Below, one piece after another: positions 1 through 9,010 of a stretch of DNA of 64,000 bases. The notes under the pieces were generated by a model. That model was not told the DNA's origin and made no database searches. It saw nothing but the letters and a program-made list of their open reading frames with translations. The position numbers and the translations under genes are program-made. The stretch comes from Nonomuraea sp. SYSU D8015 (GTDB lineage: Bacteria; Actinomycetota; Actinomycetes; Streptosporangiales; Streptosporangiaceae), in contig NZ_VJYI01000001.1 in NCBI RefSeq assembly GCF_008065375.1, forward strand, positions 558,001 to 622,000, written 5' to 3'. Every line of letters begins with the position of its first letter. Within the stretch, counting starts at the first letter, position 1.

Positions 1-187
1 GGGGGAGGAGGTCGAGGGCCGCGGCGACGGGCGGACGTTCGACGAAGGCGATCGGGGCGCCCGTGACGTCCCTGCGGAGGAAACGGGTGCCGTCGAGGAC
101 GAGTTGCCCCTCCAGCCGGCTGGCCAGGGCCGCGGCCTCGTCCGGCACCTGGATCGACGGGCCGTCGGGATAGGTCTTCAGCTCCAC
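1..187 (-). CDS. hypothetical protein, partial (N-terminal 62 codons)
   Basis: The reading frame runs off the left edge of the window. It begins at a GTG (185-187) immediately preceded by an in-frame TAA, so no earlier start exists. A TAAACT box at 195-200 lies seven bases upstream, so the mRNA is probably leaderless. The visible residues (VELKTYPDGPSIQVPDEAAA...) suggest a soluble protein with a short beta-strand start, a helix and a second strand. I do not recognise the family and assign no function. Coding evidence is the codon-position GC pattern and the promoter-like start. Confidence 0.5.
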   Translation of the reverse strand, partial: MELKTYPDGPSIQVPDEAAALASRLEGQLVLDGTRFLRRDVTGAPIAFVERPPVAAALDLLP

Positions 188-300
188 TTAGGAGAGTTTA
201 GGGCGATATTTCGGGATAAATGTGGCTGAACCCGTGTCCGCGCGCATTCACCTGCCGTCCGGCTTGACATCCTGGTTCGTTCATCGCCGCATGAATAGAT

Positions 301-696
301 ATGGAGCCCAAGGTGTACGCCACCAGCTTCCACGCCGGCACCGGCCCCGAGCGGGCGATCGACGGCGACATCGCGACGTTCTGGCACTCCGAGTACACGC
401 CGCCCACCCCGCTCCCGCAGTCGATCACCCTCAACCTGGGGGCGGTCGGGCGGGTCGGCAAGATCGAGTACCAGCCGCGCTTCGACGGCAACCTCAACGG
501 CACGATCCTGGACTACAAGGTGTACGTCAGCGCCGACGGCCAGGCCTTCACCGAGGTCGCGGCCGGCACGTGGGCGGGCGACGCCCGGCTCAAGACGGCT
601 GCGTTCGCGGCGGTGGACGCGCGTTACGTGCGGCTGGAAGGGCATCGGGCGCTCGGCGGGTCGTACCTGTCCGCCGCCGAGGCGACCGCAGGCTGA
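301..696 (+). CDS. orphan F5/8 type C (discoidin/CBM32-like) domain protein
   Basis: This 131-residue protein is almost exactly one F5/8 type C jelly-roll domain. It has the AIDGDIATFWHSEY motif near residues 20-33 and a C-terminal RYVRLEGHRALGG strand. In secreted glycosidases these domains bind carbohydrate. This copy has no signal peptide, no catalytic partner and no recognisable Shine-Dalgarno site. An in-frame stop lies only six bases upstream of the ATG, so it begins directly at the domain edge. It may be the surviving C-terminus of a larger secreted enzyme or a cytoplasmic single-domain protein. The 5' region 188-300 has no convincing promoter. Confidence 0.6.
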   Translation: MEPKVYATSFHAGTGPERAIDGDIATFWHSEYTPPTPLPQSITLNLGAVGRVGKIEYQPRFDGNLNGTILDYKVYVSADGQAFTEVAAGTWAGDARLKTAAFAAVDARYVRLEGHRALGGSYLSAAEATAG

Positions 697-759
697 CGTC
701 CGCGCCCTGTCCCGGCGTCTCCCGGCGAAATGTCGGTCGGCCTGGCTAGTCTGCGGCAG

Positions 760-2748
760 GTGATCGATCGGTGGAGCCGTGATCAGGTGCTCGCCCTCGC
801 CCCCGACGCCTCCTCCCAGAAGGCGGCCCAGGGGGTGGCGGCGCCCGGGAAATGGACGTCGCGGGGCGCGACGGGCACGGTCGTGTACGGCGAGTGCAAG
901 GGCAGCGGGGCCAAGCCCTACCTGGCGTGCGTCGACCTGACCGAGCCCGCGTACCGGTGCAGCTGCCCGAGCCGGAAGTTCCCCTGCAAGCACGCGCTCG
1001 GGCTGCTGCTCATGTGGTCCGCCGACGAGGTGCCCGAGGTGGAGGCCATGCCGCAGTGGGCGGCGGAGTGGCAGGAGTCCCGAGCCGAACGCGCCGCCAA
1101 GGCGGCGGCCCGGCTCGAGGCGGCCCGGCTTGAAGCGGCCGTGGCGAAGGCGGCGGAAGAGGACTCCGACCCCATGAGGCCCGGCTCGGAGGGCGCCGCG
1201 GATGCCGAAGCGGCCCCGGCCGCCGCCGGTTTCGGTCAGGTCGGCTCCGAGCCCTCCGGCCCCGGGCAGGTGGTCGCCGGGAGGTCCGGCGGAGCCGGCG
1301 TCGGTCCGGGCGGCCGGGCAGCCGTCGCTGGAGCGGGGCCGGCCGGTGCGGCTCTGGGCGGCGGCCCGGGCGCGGAGTCCGTGCGGCATGCGCGCGTCGC
1401 CGCCGGGCTGGCCGAGCTGGAGCGCTGGCTGGCCGACCAGGTGCATCAGGGCCTGGCAGGAGCGGCGGGGGACGACTGGGACGGATTGGCCAAGCGCCTC
1501 ATCGACGCCCAGGCTCCCGGGGTCGCGAGCATGGTCTCCCGTCTGGCGCGGGTCCGGGCGGAGGACGACTGGCCGGGGCGGCTGCTGGAGGAATACGCCC
1601 TGATCAACCTGCTCGCCGTCGCCTACCGGCGGCGGGCGGACCTGCCCGCGCCGCTGGCCCAGACTGTCCTCATCCGTGCCGGATTCCCCGTCACCAGGGA
1701 ACAGGTGCTGGCCGGGCCCGTGGTGCGCGACCAGTGGGACGTGCTGGGCCGGCGCGACGAGCAGCAGGACCGGCTGACGGCCCGCCGCGTCTGGCTCCGC
1801 GGCCGCCGCACCGGCCGGCCCGCCCTGATCCTGTCCTTCGCCCCGCAGGGCCAGCCCTTGGACGCCTCGCTGGTCACGGGCACCACCATCGACGCCGAGC
1901 TGACCTTCTACCCGGGCGCCGCCCCGCTGCGCGCTCTGGTCGCCACCCGCCACGGCACCGTCCCGGCATCGGAACTCCTCACCGAGCACGCCACGGTCCC
2001 GGCGACCGAGCCTGCCCCCGGCCACGGCAATACCCCCGCGACGGGACACGAGGCCCCCGCTGGGGCGGATCGCGCGACGGGGCACGAGGCCGCCCTTGGA
2101 GCCGAGGTCGTGGATGACCATGGCCCAATTCGTGCCGCTGCCTTCGGCGTCGGCCCGGCGCCCCGGCCCGCCGCTCGCCAGGGCGGCGCTTCCGAGCCCG
2201 AACCCGCCGCCGGTGCGGCAGACGCCCCGGAGGCCGTTCACGCGGCCCGGCCCGCCAGCTCGCTCCGGGCGGCGCCACCCCACACCGCGCCAACGCCACC
2301 CGCCGTCGTGCCATCCGCCGTCGTGCCGCGCGCCGCGACGCCGTCACCCCACACCGCGCCACCCGCCGTGCCGAGCGTCGCGACATCGCCGCCCGCTGCC
2401 GAGCCGTTCCCCGCCTCGCCGCCTCCTGCCGTCCCTCGCTCAGCCGGAGGGGGCCGAGTCGGGCCGGCGACCGTGCCGCCCGGCATGTCGCCGGAGGAGG
2501 CGCTCGACGAGGTGGCCAGGGCGCTGGCCGAGGATCCGTGGACCGAGTCCTGGCCGCTCGTGCTGACCGGCGTGGTCCCGGAGCGCAGGTCGCTCGGCGG
2601 CCTTCCGCTCCACCCCAGGTCCCGCGACCCCTGGCGGCTGATCGCCGTCTCGGGGGGACGCCCGCTCACGGTGGCCGCCGAATGGACGCCTCAGGGCGTG
2701 CGCCCCCTGACCACCTGGGACGACGAGGGAGCGGCGGTGATCCTGTGA
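760..2748 (+). CDS. SWIM zinc finger family protein
   Basis: Start GTG 760 is preferred over ATG 730. It puts the family-typical N-terminus (MIDRWSRDQVLALAPDA) at residue 1, and a TAGTCT -10 box (747-752) sits seven bases upstream, giving a leaderless mRNA. The SWIM motif CSCPSRKFPCKH (about residues 69-80) supplies the Cys-x-Cys...Cys-x-His zinc ligands; SWIM domains bind nucleic acid or protein partners. The middle is a long Ala/Pro/Gly-rich region (about residues 140-220 and 395-570) flanked by helical segments, and the C-terminus is again globular. It is the first gene of an operon with DUF5691, MoxR, DUF5682 and VWA genes, the usual company of this family in actinomycetes. Its molecular function is unknown. 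Confidence 0.88.
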   Translation: MIDRWSRDQVLALAPDASSQKAAQGVAAPGKWTSRGATGTVVYGECKGSGAKPYLACVDLTEPAYRCSCPSRKFPCKHALGLLLMWSADEVPEVEAMPQWAAEWQESRAERAAKAAARLEAARLEAAVAKAAEEDSDPMRPGSEGAADAEAAPAAAGFGQVGSEPSGPGQVVAGRSGGAGVGPGGRAAVAGAGPAGAALGGGPGAESVRHARVAAGLAELERWLADQVHQGLAGAAGDDWDGLAKRLIDAQAPGVASMVSRLARVRAEDDWPGRLLEEYALINLLAVAYRRRADLPAPLAQTVLIRAGFPVTREQVLAGPVVRDQWDVLGRRDEQQDRLTARRVWLRGRRTGRPALILSFAPQGQPLDASLVTGTTIDAELTFYPGAAPLRALVATRHGTVPASELLTEHATVPATEPAPGHGNTPATGHEAPAGADRATGHEAALGAEVVDDHGPIRAAAFGVGPAPRPAARQGGASEPEPAAGAADAPEAVHAARPASSLRAAPPHTAPTPPAVVPSAVVPRAATPSPHTAPPAVPSVATSPPAAEPFPASPPPAVPRSAGGGRVGPATVPPGMSPEEALDEVARALAEDPWTESWPLVLTGVVPERRSLGGLPLHPRSRDPWRLIAVSGGRPLTVAAEWTPQGVRPLTTWDDEGAAVIL

Positions 2749-2791
2749 GCGACACGGACGGACGGAACGACCGGGGATCGGGGGTGGCTCC

Positions 2792-4174
2792 ATGAGCACC
2801 TGGGAGGAGATGGCGTCGGCGGCGCTCGTGGGCATCGACCGGAGGCCGTACCACGGGGTCCTGCTCGAGGACGCGGCCGTGGAGGTGGCCAGGCGGCGGG
2901 CCGGGCGGCGACCGGGCGGTGTGGCGCCTCCGGAGCCTGCGCCCGAGGAGGAGCGTCCCGCCGTCACCAGGCGGGCCGCCGAGCGCCTGGTCAGGATCAT
3001 GGGCGGCGAGCACGAGAGACTGCTGCCCGAATGGCTGGCCGCCGCGGCCGCGACCGGCGGCCGCGTGCCCGCGTACGTGCTGCCCGAGCTGCTCGAACGC
3101 GGCCGCCGCGACCGCTCGATCCGCGTGCACCTCGGCGTCCTTGCCGGGCAGCGCGGCCGGTGGCTGGCCGGGCAGAACCCCGCGTGGGCGTACCTGCTGG
3201 AGGAGCCGACGGGCGAGACGTGGGAGCTGGGCGGCGCGGCCGACCGGCGGGCACACCTGCGCACGCTCAGGGCGGCCGACCCGGCCGAGGCCAGGCGGCT
3301 GCTGGAGAGCACGTGGGAGCGTGAGACGCCGGACGACCGGGCCGAGTTCGTGGAGGTGCTCGCCGACGGGCTGAGCATGGACGACGAGCCGTTCCTGGAG
3401 TCGGTGCTGGACGACCGCCGCAGAGAGGTGCGTCAGGCCGCCGCCAACCTCCTCACCCGCCTCCCCGCATCGCGCCTGTCCCAACGCATGGCCGAGCGCG
3501 TACGCGCGTGCGTGGCCGTCGCCGGCGACGTGATCGCCATCGAGGCCCCGCGCGAGTGCGACAAGGCCATGGAACGCGACGGCATCCGGCCCAAGCCGCC
3601 CAGGGGGATCGGCGAGCGGGCCTGGTGGCTCCAGCAGGTCATCGCCCGCGCGCCGCTCGCGGTGTGGGGCCGTCCGCCCGCCGCGCTGCTCCGGATGCGG
3701 ATCCCCGACTGGGACGCCGACGTGAAGACCGCCTGGGTGCGCGCCGCCGTGCTGCAGAAGGACCCGGAGTGGGCGCGGGCGATGTTCGGCTGGGACCCGA
3801 TCGCCGACCTCCTGGAGTCGCTGCCGCCCGACGAGCAGCAGGAGCTCGCCGCCGACTTCGTCCGCAAGCACGACCTGGACAGCCAGCTCATCATGGTCCT
3901 GGGCGGCGTGTCGTCCCACTGGCGCGAGGGCCTCGCCACGGCCGTCCTGCGCAAGATCGTGAAGGTGGCCGCCACCCAGCCGTGGAACCTCGGCGAGCTG
4001 GTCAAGTTGGCCGGCGAGCACATCGACCCGGCCCTGTTCCCGCTGGCCGAGAGCTACTCGCCGGTCGAGGCGATCCAGCAGGTGGCCGCGCTGCTGCGCT
4101 TCCGCGCCGACATGCACAAAGAGTTGTCCTCGCCAGAAACCCCGGTCACGAGACCGGGCAAGGAGTTTTCATGA
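2792..4174 (+). CDS. DUF5691 family protein
   Basis: This 460-residue cytoplasmic helical-repeat protein has the DUF5691 look: it begins MSTWEEMASAALVGIDR, followed by HEAT-like helix pairs (for example the segment around residue 210 with PFLESVLDDRRREVRQAAAN). No catalytic motif is visible. The gene follows the SWIM gene after 43 bases, and its TGA overlaps the ATG of the MoxR gene (ATGA at 4171-4174), indicating translational coupling. In many actinobacteria DUF5691, MoxR, DUF5682 and VWA genes are neighbours, so a scaffold or adaptor role for the AAA+ machine is a reasonable inference. No experimental function is known to me. Confidence 0.85.
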   Translation: MSTWEEMASAALVGIDRRPYHGVLLEDAAVEVARRRAGRRPGGVAPPEPAPEEERPAVTRRAAERLVRIMGGEHERLLPEWLAAAAATGGRVPAYVLPELLERGRRDRSIRVHLGVLAGQRGRWLAGQNPAWAYLLEEPTGETWELGGAADRRAHLRTLRAADPAEARRLLESTWERETPDDRAEFVEVLADGLSMDDEPFLESVLDDRRREVRQAAANLLTRLPASRLSQRMAERVRACVAVAGDVIAIEAPRECDKAMERDGIRPKPPRGIGERAWWLQQVIARAPLAVWGRPPAALLRMRIPDWDADVKTAWVRAAVLQKDPEWARAMFGWDPIADLLESLPPDEQQELAADFVRKHDLDSQLIMVLGGVSSHWREGLATAVLRKIVKVAATQPWNLGELVKLAGEHIDPALFPLAESYSPVEAIQQVAALLRFRADMHKELSSPETPVTRPGKEFS

Positions 4175-5235
4175 CCGTTCTGCGCCCGCACGCGGAAGAT
4201 CAGTACGCCGAGGAGCTGGCGCTCCTCGCCAAGGACGACGACCGGCCCAGGCCGCCGGGCTGGAAGTTGTCGCCGTGGGCCGTCACCACTTACGTCCTGG
4301 GCGACGGTGACCGCGTCACCCCCAAATACGTCGGCGCCCGCCGCATCGTCGAGGTGGCCGTCGCCACGCTGGCCACCGACCGCGCGCTGCTGCTGCTCGG
4401 GGTGCCCGGCACGGCCAAGACGTGGCTGTCGGAGCACCTGGCCGCCGCCATCAGCGGCGACTCGACGCTGCTCGTGCAGGGCACGGCGGGCACCGCCGAG
4501 GAGGCCGTCCGGTACGGCTGGAACTACGCCAGACTGCTGGCCGAGGGTCCGTCGATCGAGGCGCTGACCCCGTCGCCGGTGATGCGCGCGATGGCCGAGG
4601 GGCGTATCGCCCGGGTCGAGGAGCTGACCCGCATGCCGTCCGACGTACAGGACGCCCTGATCACCGTCCTGTCGGAGAAGACGCTGCCGATCCCCGAGCT
4701 CAACCGCGAGGTGCAGGCCCAGCGCGGCTTCAACGTCATCGCCACCGCCAACGACCGCGACCGGGGCGTCAACGAGCTGTCCAGCGCGCTGCGGCGCCGC
4801 TTCAACACGGTCGTGCTGCCGGTGCCGGCCACCGCGGAGGAGGAGGTGGACATCGTGGCGCGGCGCGTCACCCAGCTCGGGCGGGCGCTGGAGCTGCCGG
4901 AGACGACGACAGGGCTGGCGGAGATCCGGCGCGTGGTGACGGTGTTCAGGGAGCTGCGCACGGGCGTCACGGAGGACGGGCGCACCAAGCTCAAGTCGCC
5001 GAGCGGCACCCTGTCCACGGCCGAGGCCATCTCGGTGCTCACCAACGGCATCGCGCTGGCCGCCCACTTCGGCGACGGCGTCCTGCGCCCGGCCGACGTG
5101 GCCGCCGGGATCGTCGGGGCGGTGGTGCAGGAGCCGGTGTCGGACCGGGTGGTGTGGCGGGAATACCTGGAGACCGTGGTCCGCGAACGCTCTGACTGGC
5201 GAGACTTCTACCGCGCCTGCCGCGAGGTCTCATGA
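4171..5235 (+). CDS. MoxR-type AAA+ ATPase of the SWIM/DUF5691/DUF5682/VWA operon
   Basis: The 354-residue ATPase starts at ATG 4171, preceded by AAGGAG at 4160-4165. It has a Walker A loop GVPGTAKT (about residues 80-87), a subfamily-typical Walker B region ending RVEELTRMPSDVQDAL, and a sensor 1/arginine region NVIATANDRDRGVNELSSAL with RRRFN. MoxR ATPases remodel or load ions into client proteins together with a VWA partner; the VWA gene here is two genes downstream. Both ends overlap neighbours by ATGA, so stoichiometric co-translation with DUF5691 and DUF5682 is likely. The annotated start excludes a long upstream shadow frame. Confidence 0.93.
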   Translation: MTVLRPHAEDQYAEELALLAKDDDRPRPPGWKLSPWAVTTYVLGDGDRVTPKYVGARRIVEVAVATLATDRALLLLGVPGTAKTWLSEHLAAAISGDSTLLVQGTAGTAEEAVRYGWNYARLLAEGPSIEALTPSPVMRAMAEGRIARVEELTRMPSDVQDALITVLSEKTLPIPELNREVQAQRGFNVIATANDRDRGVNELSSALRRRFNTVVLPVPATAEEEVDIVARRVTQLGRALELPETTTGLAEIRRVVTVFRELRTGVTEDGRTKLKSPSGTLSTAEAISVLTNGIALAAHFGDGVLRPADVAAGIVGAVVQEPVSDRVVWREYLETVVRERSDWRDFYRACREVS

Positions 5236-7652
5236 CCACCACCCCACCCACCCGGACCCCACCCACCCGGACCCCACCCACCTCGTCCGGCGCTGCGGCC
5301 GGCGGGGAGACCGGGGTGCCGGTCGGTGGTGGCGTGAGCGTGCCGGCCGCCGGGGTGGCCGGCGTGCTGGTCGGCGATGCGGCCGGGGTGTTGAGCGTCG
5401 GCCGGGCGCGGGTCTTCGTGCTCGGGGTGCGGCATCACGGGCCGGGGTCGGCGCGGGCCGTGCGGGCGGAGCTGGAGCGGCTGCGTCCCGACGCGATCCT
5501 CATCGAGGGCCCGCCCGAGGCCGACTCGCTCATCCCGCTGGCCCCCGACCTCGAGCCGCCGGTGGCGCTGCTCGCCCACGTGCCGGGGGCGCCGGCGCGG
5601 GCCGCGTTCTGGCCGTTCGCGGGGTTCTCGCCGGAGTGGCAGGCCATCCTGTACGGCACCTCCGCCGGCGTGCCGGTGCGTTTCTGCGACCTGCCCGCGG
5701 GCCACGCGCTCGCGGACGACCGCGATGATCGTGAAATGTCCGGCATGCGGGCCGATCCCATCGGCTCCCTGGCCGCGGCAGCCGGGTACGACGACCCGGA
5801 ACGCTGGTGGGAGGACGTCGTCGAGCACCGCGGCGACACGGTGTCCGGCCCACCCCACCAGACCCCCTGGTTCGAGGTGATCGCCGAGGCCATGGCCGCC
5901 GTACGCGAGGGCTACGAGCCGGACGAGCGCGAGTCCAGGCGTGAGGCGTACATGCGCAAGACCATCCGCGCGGCGCTCAAGCAGGGCCACACGCGCATCG
6001 CGGTGATCTGCGGCGCCTGGCACGTCCCCGCGCTGACCGGCACCCTGCCGTCCGCCACCGCCGACAACGCGGTCCTGCGGGGGCTGCCCAAGGTCAAGGC
6101 CGAGCTGACGTGGGTGCCGTGGACGTACGGGCGGCTGGCCTCCTGGAGCGGCTACGGCGCGGGCATCACCTCGCCCGGCTGGTACCACCACCTGTTCACC
6201 GCCCCCGACCGGCCGATCGAGCGGTGGCTGGCCGAGGCCGCCGCCGTGCTGCGCGACGAAGGGCTGGCCGTGTCGTCCGCGCACGTCATCGAGTCCGTAC
6301 GCCTCGCCGACAGCCTCGCCGCCCTGCGCGGCCGCCCCCTGGCAGGGCTGGGAGAGGTCACCGAGGCGGCCAGGGCCGTCCTGTGCGAGGGCGACGACCT
6401 GGCCGTGGAGCTGATCCAGCGGCGCCTGGTCGTCGGCGACCGGCTCGGCCACGTCAGCGACGGCACGCCGATGGTGCCGCTTCAGCGTGACCTGCGCGAC
6501 CAGCAGCGGCGGCTGAAGCTCAAGCCCGAGGCGCTCGACCGCGAGATCGACCTCGACCTGCGCAAGCCGCTCGACCTCGACCGCAGCCACCTGCTGCACC
6601 GGCTCGGGCTGCTCGGGGTGGGTTGGGGCACGCCGGGGCAGGCCCGGGGCAAGGGGACGTTCAGGGAGACGTGGACGCTGCGGTGGCGGCCCGAGCACGA
6701 TCTCGCGCTCATCGAGCACGCCGCGCTGGGCACGACCGTGGTGGCCGCGGCCGCGCAGCGGGCCGGGGATCTGGCGGGGGAGGAGTCGGCGGCGCTGGCT
6801 GAGCTGACGTCGCTGGTCGAGCAGTGCCTGCTGGCCGACCTGCCGCAGGCGCTGCCCGGGGTGCTGGCGGCGCTGTCGGCCAAGGCGGCGCTGGACACCG
6901 ACGTCACCCATCTGATGGCGGCGCTGCCCGCGATGGTCCGCGCCCATCGGTACGGCGACGTCCGCGGCACCTCGGCCGACGGGCTGGCGGTGATCGTGCG
7001 GTCGATGCTGGATCGGATCTGCGTGGGGCTGCCGGTGGCGGTGACGGGCCTGGACGACGACGCGGCGGCGGGCGTGCTCAAGCACGTGGACGCCGTCCAC
7101 GCGGCCGTCGCCCTGCTCAGCGAACCCCAGGCCGGCACGTCCGCCGCTCTCGCCGAGGGGAGCGGAGCCGCGCAGCGGGGGCGGTGGATGGCGACCCTGC
7201 GGGGGATCAGCGACCGGCCGGACCTGCACGGTCTCATTGAGGGGAGGCTGACCAGGATCCTGCTGGACGCCGGCGAGCTCGACGACGCGGGCGACCGCAT
7301 GTCCCGGGCGATGTCCCGCGGCCACAACCCGGCCAGGGCGGCGGCATGGGTGGAGGGATTCCTGGCCGGGGGCGGGCTGCTGCTGGTGCACGACCCGCGC
7401 CTGCTGGGCCTGGTGGACGGCTGGCTGACGGGGTTGCCGGGCGACCAGTTCACCGACGTGCTGCCGCTGCTCCGGCGTACGTTCGGGAGCTTCGCCGCGC
7501 CGGAGCGCAGGGCCATCGGCGAGCGCCTGCGCTCGTCGGAGCGCGATCAGGAGCGAGGGGAGCAGGACGTGGACGAGCGACGAGCCGCCGCGGCCGCCGC
7601 TACCGTGCTGGCGATCATCGGGAGAGCGGGCATCGGGGAGGAAAGCACATGA
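5232..7652 (+). CDS. DUF5682 family protein (TraB/EreA/ChaN-like fold suspected)
   Basis: An 806-residue protein. The first ~55 residues are low complexity, including PPTRT pentapeptide repeats coded by a 15-bp tandem repeat. The core opens with VFVLGVRHHGPGSARAV, continues to AILIEGPPEADSL, and has GAWHVPAL near residue 260. These His/Glu motifs recall the EreA/ChaN/TraB superfamily of putative metal-dependent enzymes; that fold assignment is my inference. The C-terminal half is helical and may contact partners. The gene overlaps MoxR upstream and VWA downstream by ATGA, so it is an integral component of the machine. A hydrolase-like effector role is plausible but unproven. Confidence 0.85.
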   Translation: MTTTPPTRTPPTRTPPTSSGAAAGGETGVPVGGGVSVPAAGVAGVLVGDAAGVLSVGRARVFVLGVRHHGPGSARAVRAELERLRPDAILIEGPPEADSLIPLAPDLEPPVALLAHVPGAPARAAFWPFAGFSPEWQAILYGTSAGVPVRFCDLPAGHALADDRDDREMSGMRADPIGSLAAAAGYDDPERWWEDVVEHRGDTVSGPPHQTPWFEVIAEAMAAVREGYEPDERESRREAYMRKTIRAALKQGHTRIAVICGAWHVPALTGTLPSATADNAVLRGLPKVKAELTWVPWTYGRLASWSGYGAGITSPGWYHHLFTAPDRPIERWLAEAAAVLRDEGLAVSSAHVIESVRLADSLAALRGRPLAGLGEVTEAARAVLCEGDDLAVELIQRRLVVGDRLGHVSDGTPMVPLQRDLRDQQRRLKLKPEALDREIDLDLRKPLDLDRSHLLHRLGLLGVGWGTPGQARGKGTFRETWTLRWRPEHDLALIEHAALGTTVVAAAAQRAGDLAGEESAALAELTSLVEQCLLADLPQALPGVLAALSAKAALDTDVTHLMAALPAMVRAHRYGDVRGTSADGLAVIVRSMLDRICVGLPVAVTGLDDDAAAGVLKHVDAVHAAVALLSEPQAGTSAALAEGSGAAQRGRWMATLRGISDRPDLHGLIEGRLTRILLDAGELDDAGDRMSRAMSRGHNPARAAAWVEGFLAGGGLLLVHDPRLLGLVDGWLTGLPGDQFTDVLPLLRRTFGSFAAPERRAIGERLRSSERDQERGEQDVDERRAAAAAATVLAIIGRAGIGEEST

Positions 7653-8854
7653 GCACGCCCACACGAGGATCGGGCGAGGCGACCGGCGGCGGGCTCGACG
7701 AGCGGATGCGGCGCTGGCGGCTGGTGCTGGGAGGCGGCGACGCCGACGGCATCGGGGCCGGGCTGCAGGGGGACGACGCGCGGATGGATGCGGCGCTCGG
7801 GGCCCTCTACGACCAGGGCGGGCCCGGCGGATCCCGGCAGAGCACGGCCCGGGAGGGCGGGCTCGGCGCGTCCGCGCCGCGGGTGGCCCGCTGGTTGGGC
7901 GACATCCGCACATACTTCCCCTCGACGGTCGTCCAGGTGATGCAGAAGGACGCCATCGAACGGCTCGACCTCACCAGGCTCCTGCTGGAGCCCGAGATGC
8001 TCGAGGCCGTGGAGCCCGACGTCCACCTGGTCGGCACCCTGCTCTCGCTCAACCGGGTCATGCCCGACCAGGCCCGCGAGTCGGCCCGGGCGGTGGTGCG
8101 CAAGGTGGTGGAGGAGCTGGAGCGCAGGCTCGCCCAGAAGACCAGGGCGGCCGTGACGGGCGCGCTGGACCGCTCGGCGAGGACACACCGGCCCAAACGG
8201 GTGGCCGACATCGACTGGGACCGGACGATCCGGGCGAACTTGAAGAACTACCTGCCGGAGCGGAACACCGTCGTCCCGTCGCGGCTCGTCGGGTACGCCC
8301 GCCGCCAGCGCTCGGTGCAGCGCGAGGTCGTGCTCTGCATCGACCAGAGCGGGTCGATGGCGGCCTCGGTGGTCTATTCGAGCGTCTTCGGGGCGGTGCT
8401 GGCGTCGATGCGGGCGCTGAAGACGTCGCTCGTGGTGTTCGACACGGCCGTGGTGGATCTCACCGACCAGTTGCACGACCCGGTGGAGCTGCTGTTCGGC
8501 ACACAGCTCGGCGGCGGCACCGACATCAACCGGGCCGTCGCCTACTGCCAGGGGCTCATCGGCCGCCCCGCGGACTCCATCTTCATCCTGATCAGCGACC
8601 TGTACGAGGGCGGCGTCCGGCAGGAGATGCTGCGCCGCGTGGCCGCCATGACGCAGGCCGGCGTGCAGGTGATCGTGTTGCTGGCACTGTCCGACGAGGG
8701 CGCGCCCTTCTACGACCACGAGAACGCCGCCGCGCTGGCCGCGATGGGGGTGCCGGCGTTCGCCTGCACCCCCGACGCGTTCCCCGACCTGATGGCCGCC
8801 GCGATCGAGCGGCGGGACATCGCGCAGTGGGCCGAACGGCACCTCATCGCGTGA
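7649..8854 (+). CDS. VWA (von Willebrand factor A) domain protein, MoxR partner
   Basis: Start ATG 7649 overlaps the previous stop (ATGA) and has GGGGAGGAAA just upstream. The 401-residue protein has an N-terminal helical region and a C-terminal VWA domain from about residue 225. The VWA domain carries the metal-ion-dependent adhesion motif DQSGSM, the conserved GGGTDINRA threonine loop and ILISDLYEG. MoxR-VWA pairs act like Mg-chelatase or Rubisco-activase subunits, the VWA protein linking the AAA+ ring to its target. It closes the five-gene operon. A hairpin (8866-8883) follows and may terminate transcription, but the DNA there also belongs to the tnpB scar. Confidence 0.92.
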   Translation: MSTPTRGSGEATGGGLDERMRRWRLVLGGGDADGIGAGLQGDDARMDAALGALYDQGGPGGSRQSTAREGGLGASAPRVARWLGDIRTYFPSTVVQVMQKDAIERLDLTRLLLEPEMLEAVEPDVHLVGTLLSLNRVMPDQARESARAVVRKVVEELERRLAQKTRAAVTGALDRSARTHRPKRVADIDWDRTIRANLKNYLPERNTVVPSRLVGYARRQRSVQREVVLCIDQSGSMAASVVYSSVFGAVLASMRALKTSLVVFDTAVVDLTDQLHDPVELLFGTQLGGGTDINRAVAYCQGLIGRPADSIFILISDLYEGGVRQEMLRRVAAMTQAGVQVIVLLALSDEGAPFYDHENAAALAAMGVPAFACTPDAFPDLMAAAIERRDIAQWAERHLIA

Positions 8855-9010
8855 TCCTCAAGTGCCCGACCTGCTCAGGTCGGCGCCAGGCGACTGGGTG
8901 TAGAGGGTCAACGACCCAGTGCAGGAGCCCTGGGCTTGCGCCTCGCGGTCCGATCTGGCTGACCGGCTCGGGACGCACTGAGCCCGCTTTCCACGGCGGG
9001 CTCGTTGGGC
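8855..9010 (-). ncRNA. candidate omega RNA / right-end region of the tnpB remnant
   Basis: In IS605-family elements the guide scaffold RNA overlaps the 3' end of tnpB and ends at the element boundary, with the guide lying in the flank. Here the tnpB 3' end carries two stable inverted repeats (8893-8920 and 8866-8883) in the right place and orientation. If the boundary lies near 8856-8865, the guide would copy the 3' end of the VWA gene. The exact boundary cannot be fixed by eye, so this is a positional and structural prediction only. Confidence 0.3.
8866..8883. repeat. perfect inverted repeat after the VWA gene
   Basis: CCGACCT-GCTC-AGGTCGG forms a 7-bp stem with a 4-base loop 12 bases after the VWA stop. 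It could terminate the VWA operon, although no T-tract follows. It could instead be part of the structured 3' end of the tnpB element, whose omega RNA would be read on the minus strand. A second repeat, ACTGGGT (8893-8899) with ACCCAGT (8914-8920), encloses the tnpB stop codon. Confidence 0.55.

Noticed and set aside
264..301. Promoter TTGACA (264-269) for the F5/8 gene
   Set aside because: No acceptable -10 at 16-19 bases; the next TA-rich box is 26 bases away.
730..759. ATG 730 as start of the SWIM protein
   Set aside because: Adds ten non-conserved residues; GTG 760 fits the family start and the leaderless -10.
178..2283. 701-codon open frame on the minus strand opposite the SWIM gene
   Set aside because: Composition is Gly/Arg/Pro-rich shadow coding; the plus-strand frame has the SWIM motif and family N-terminus.
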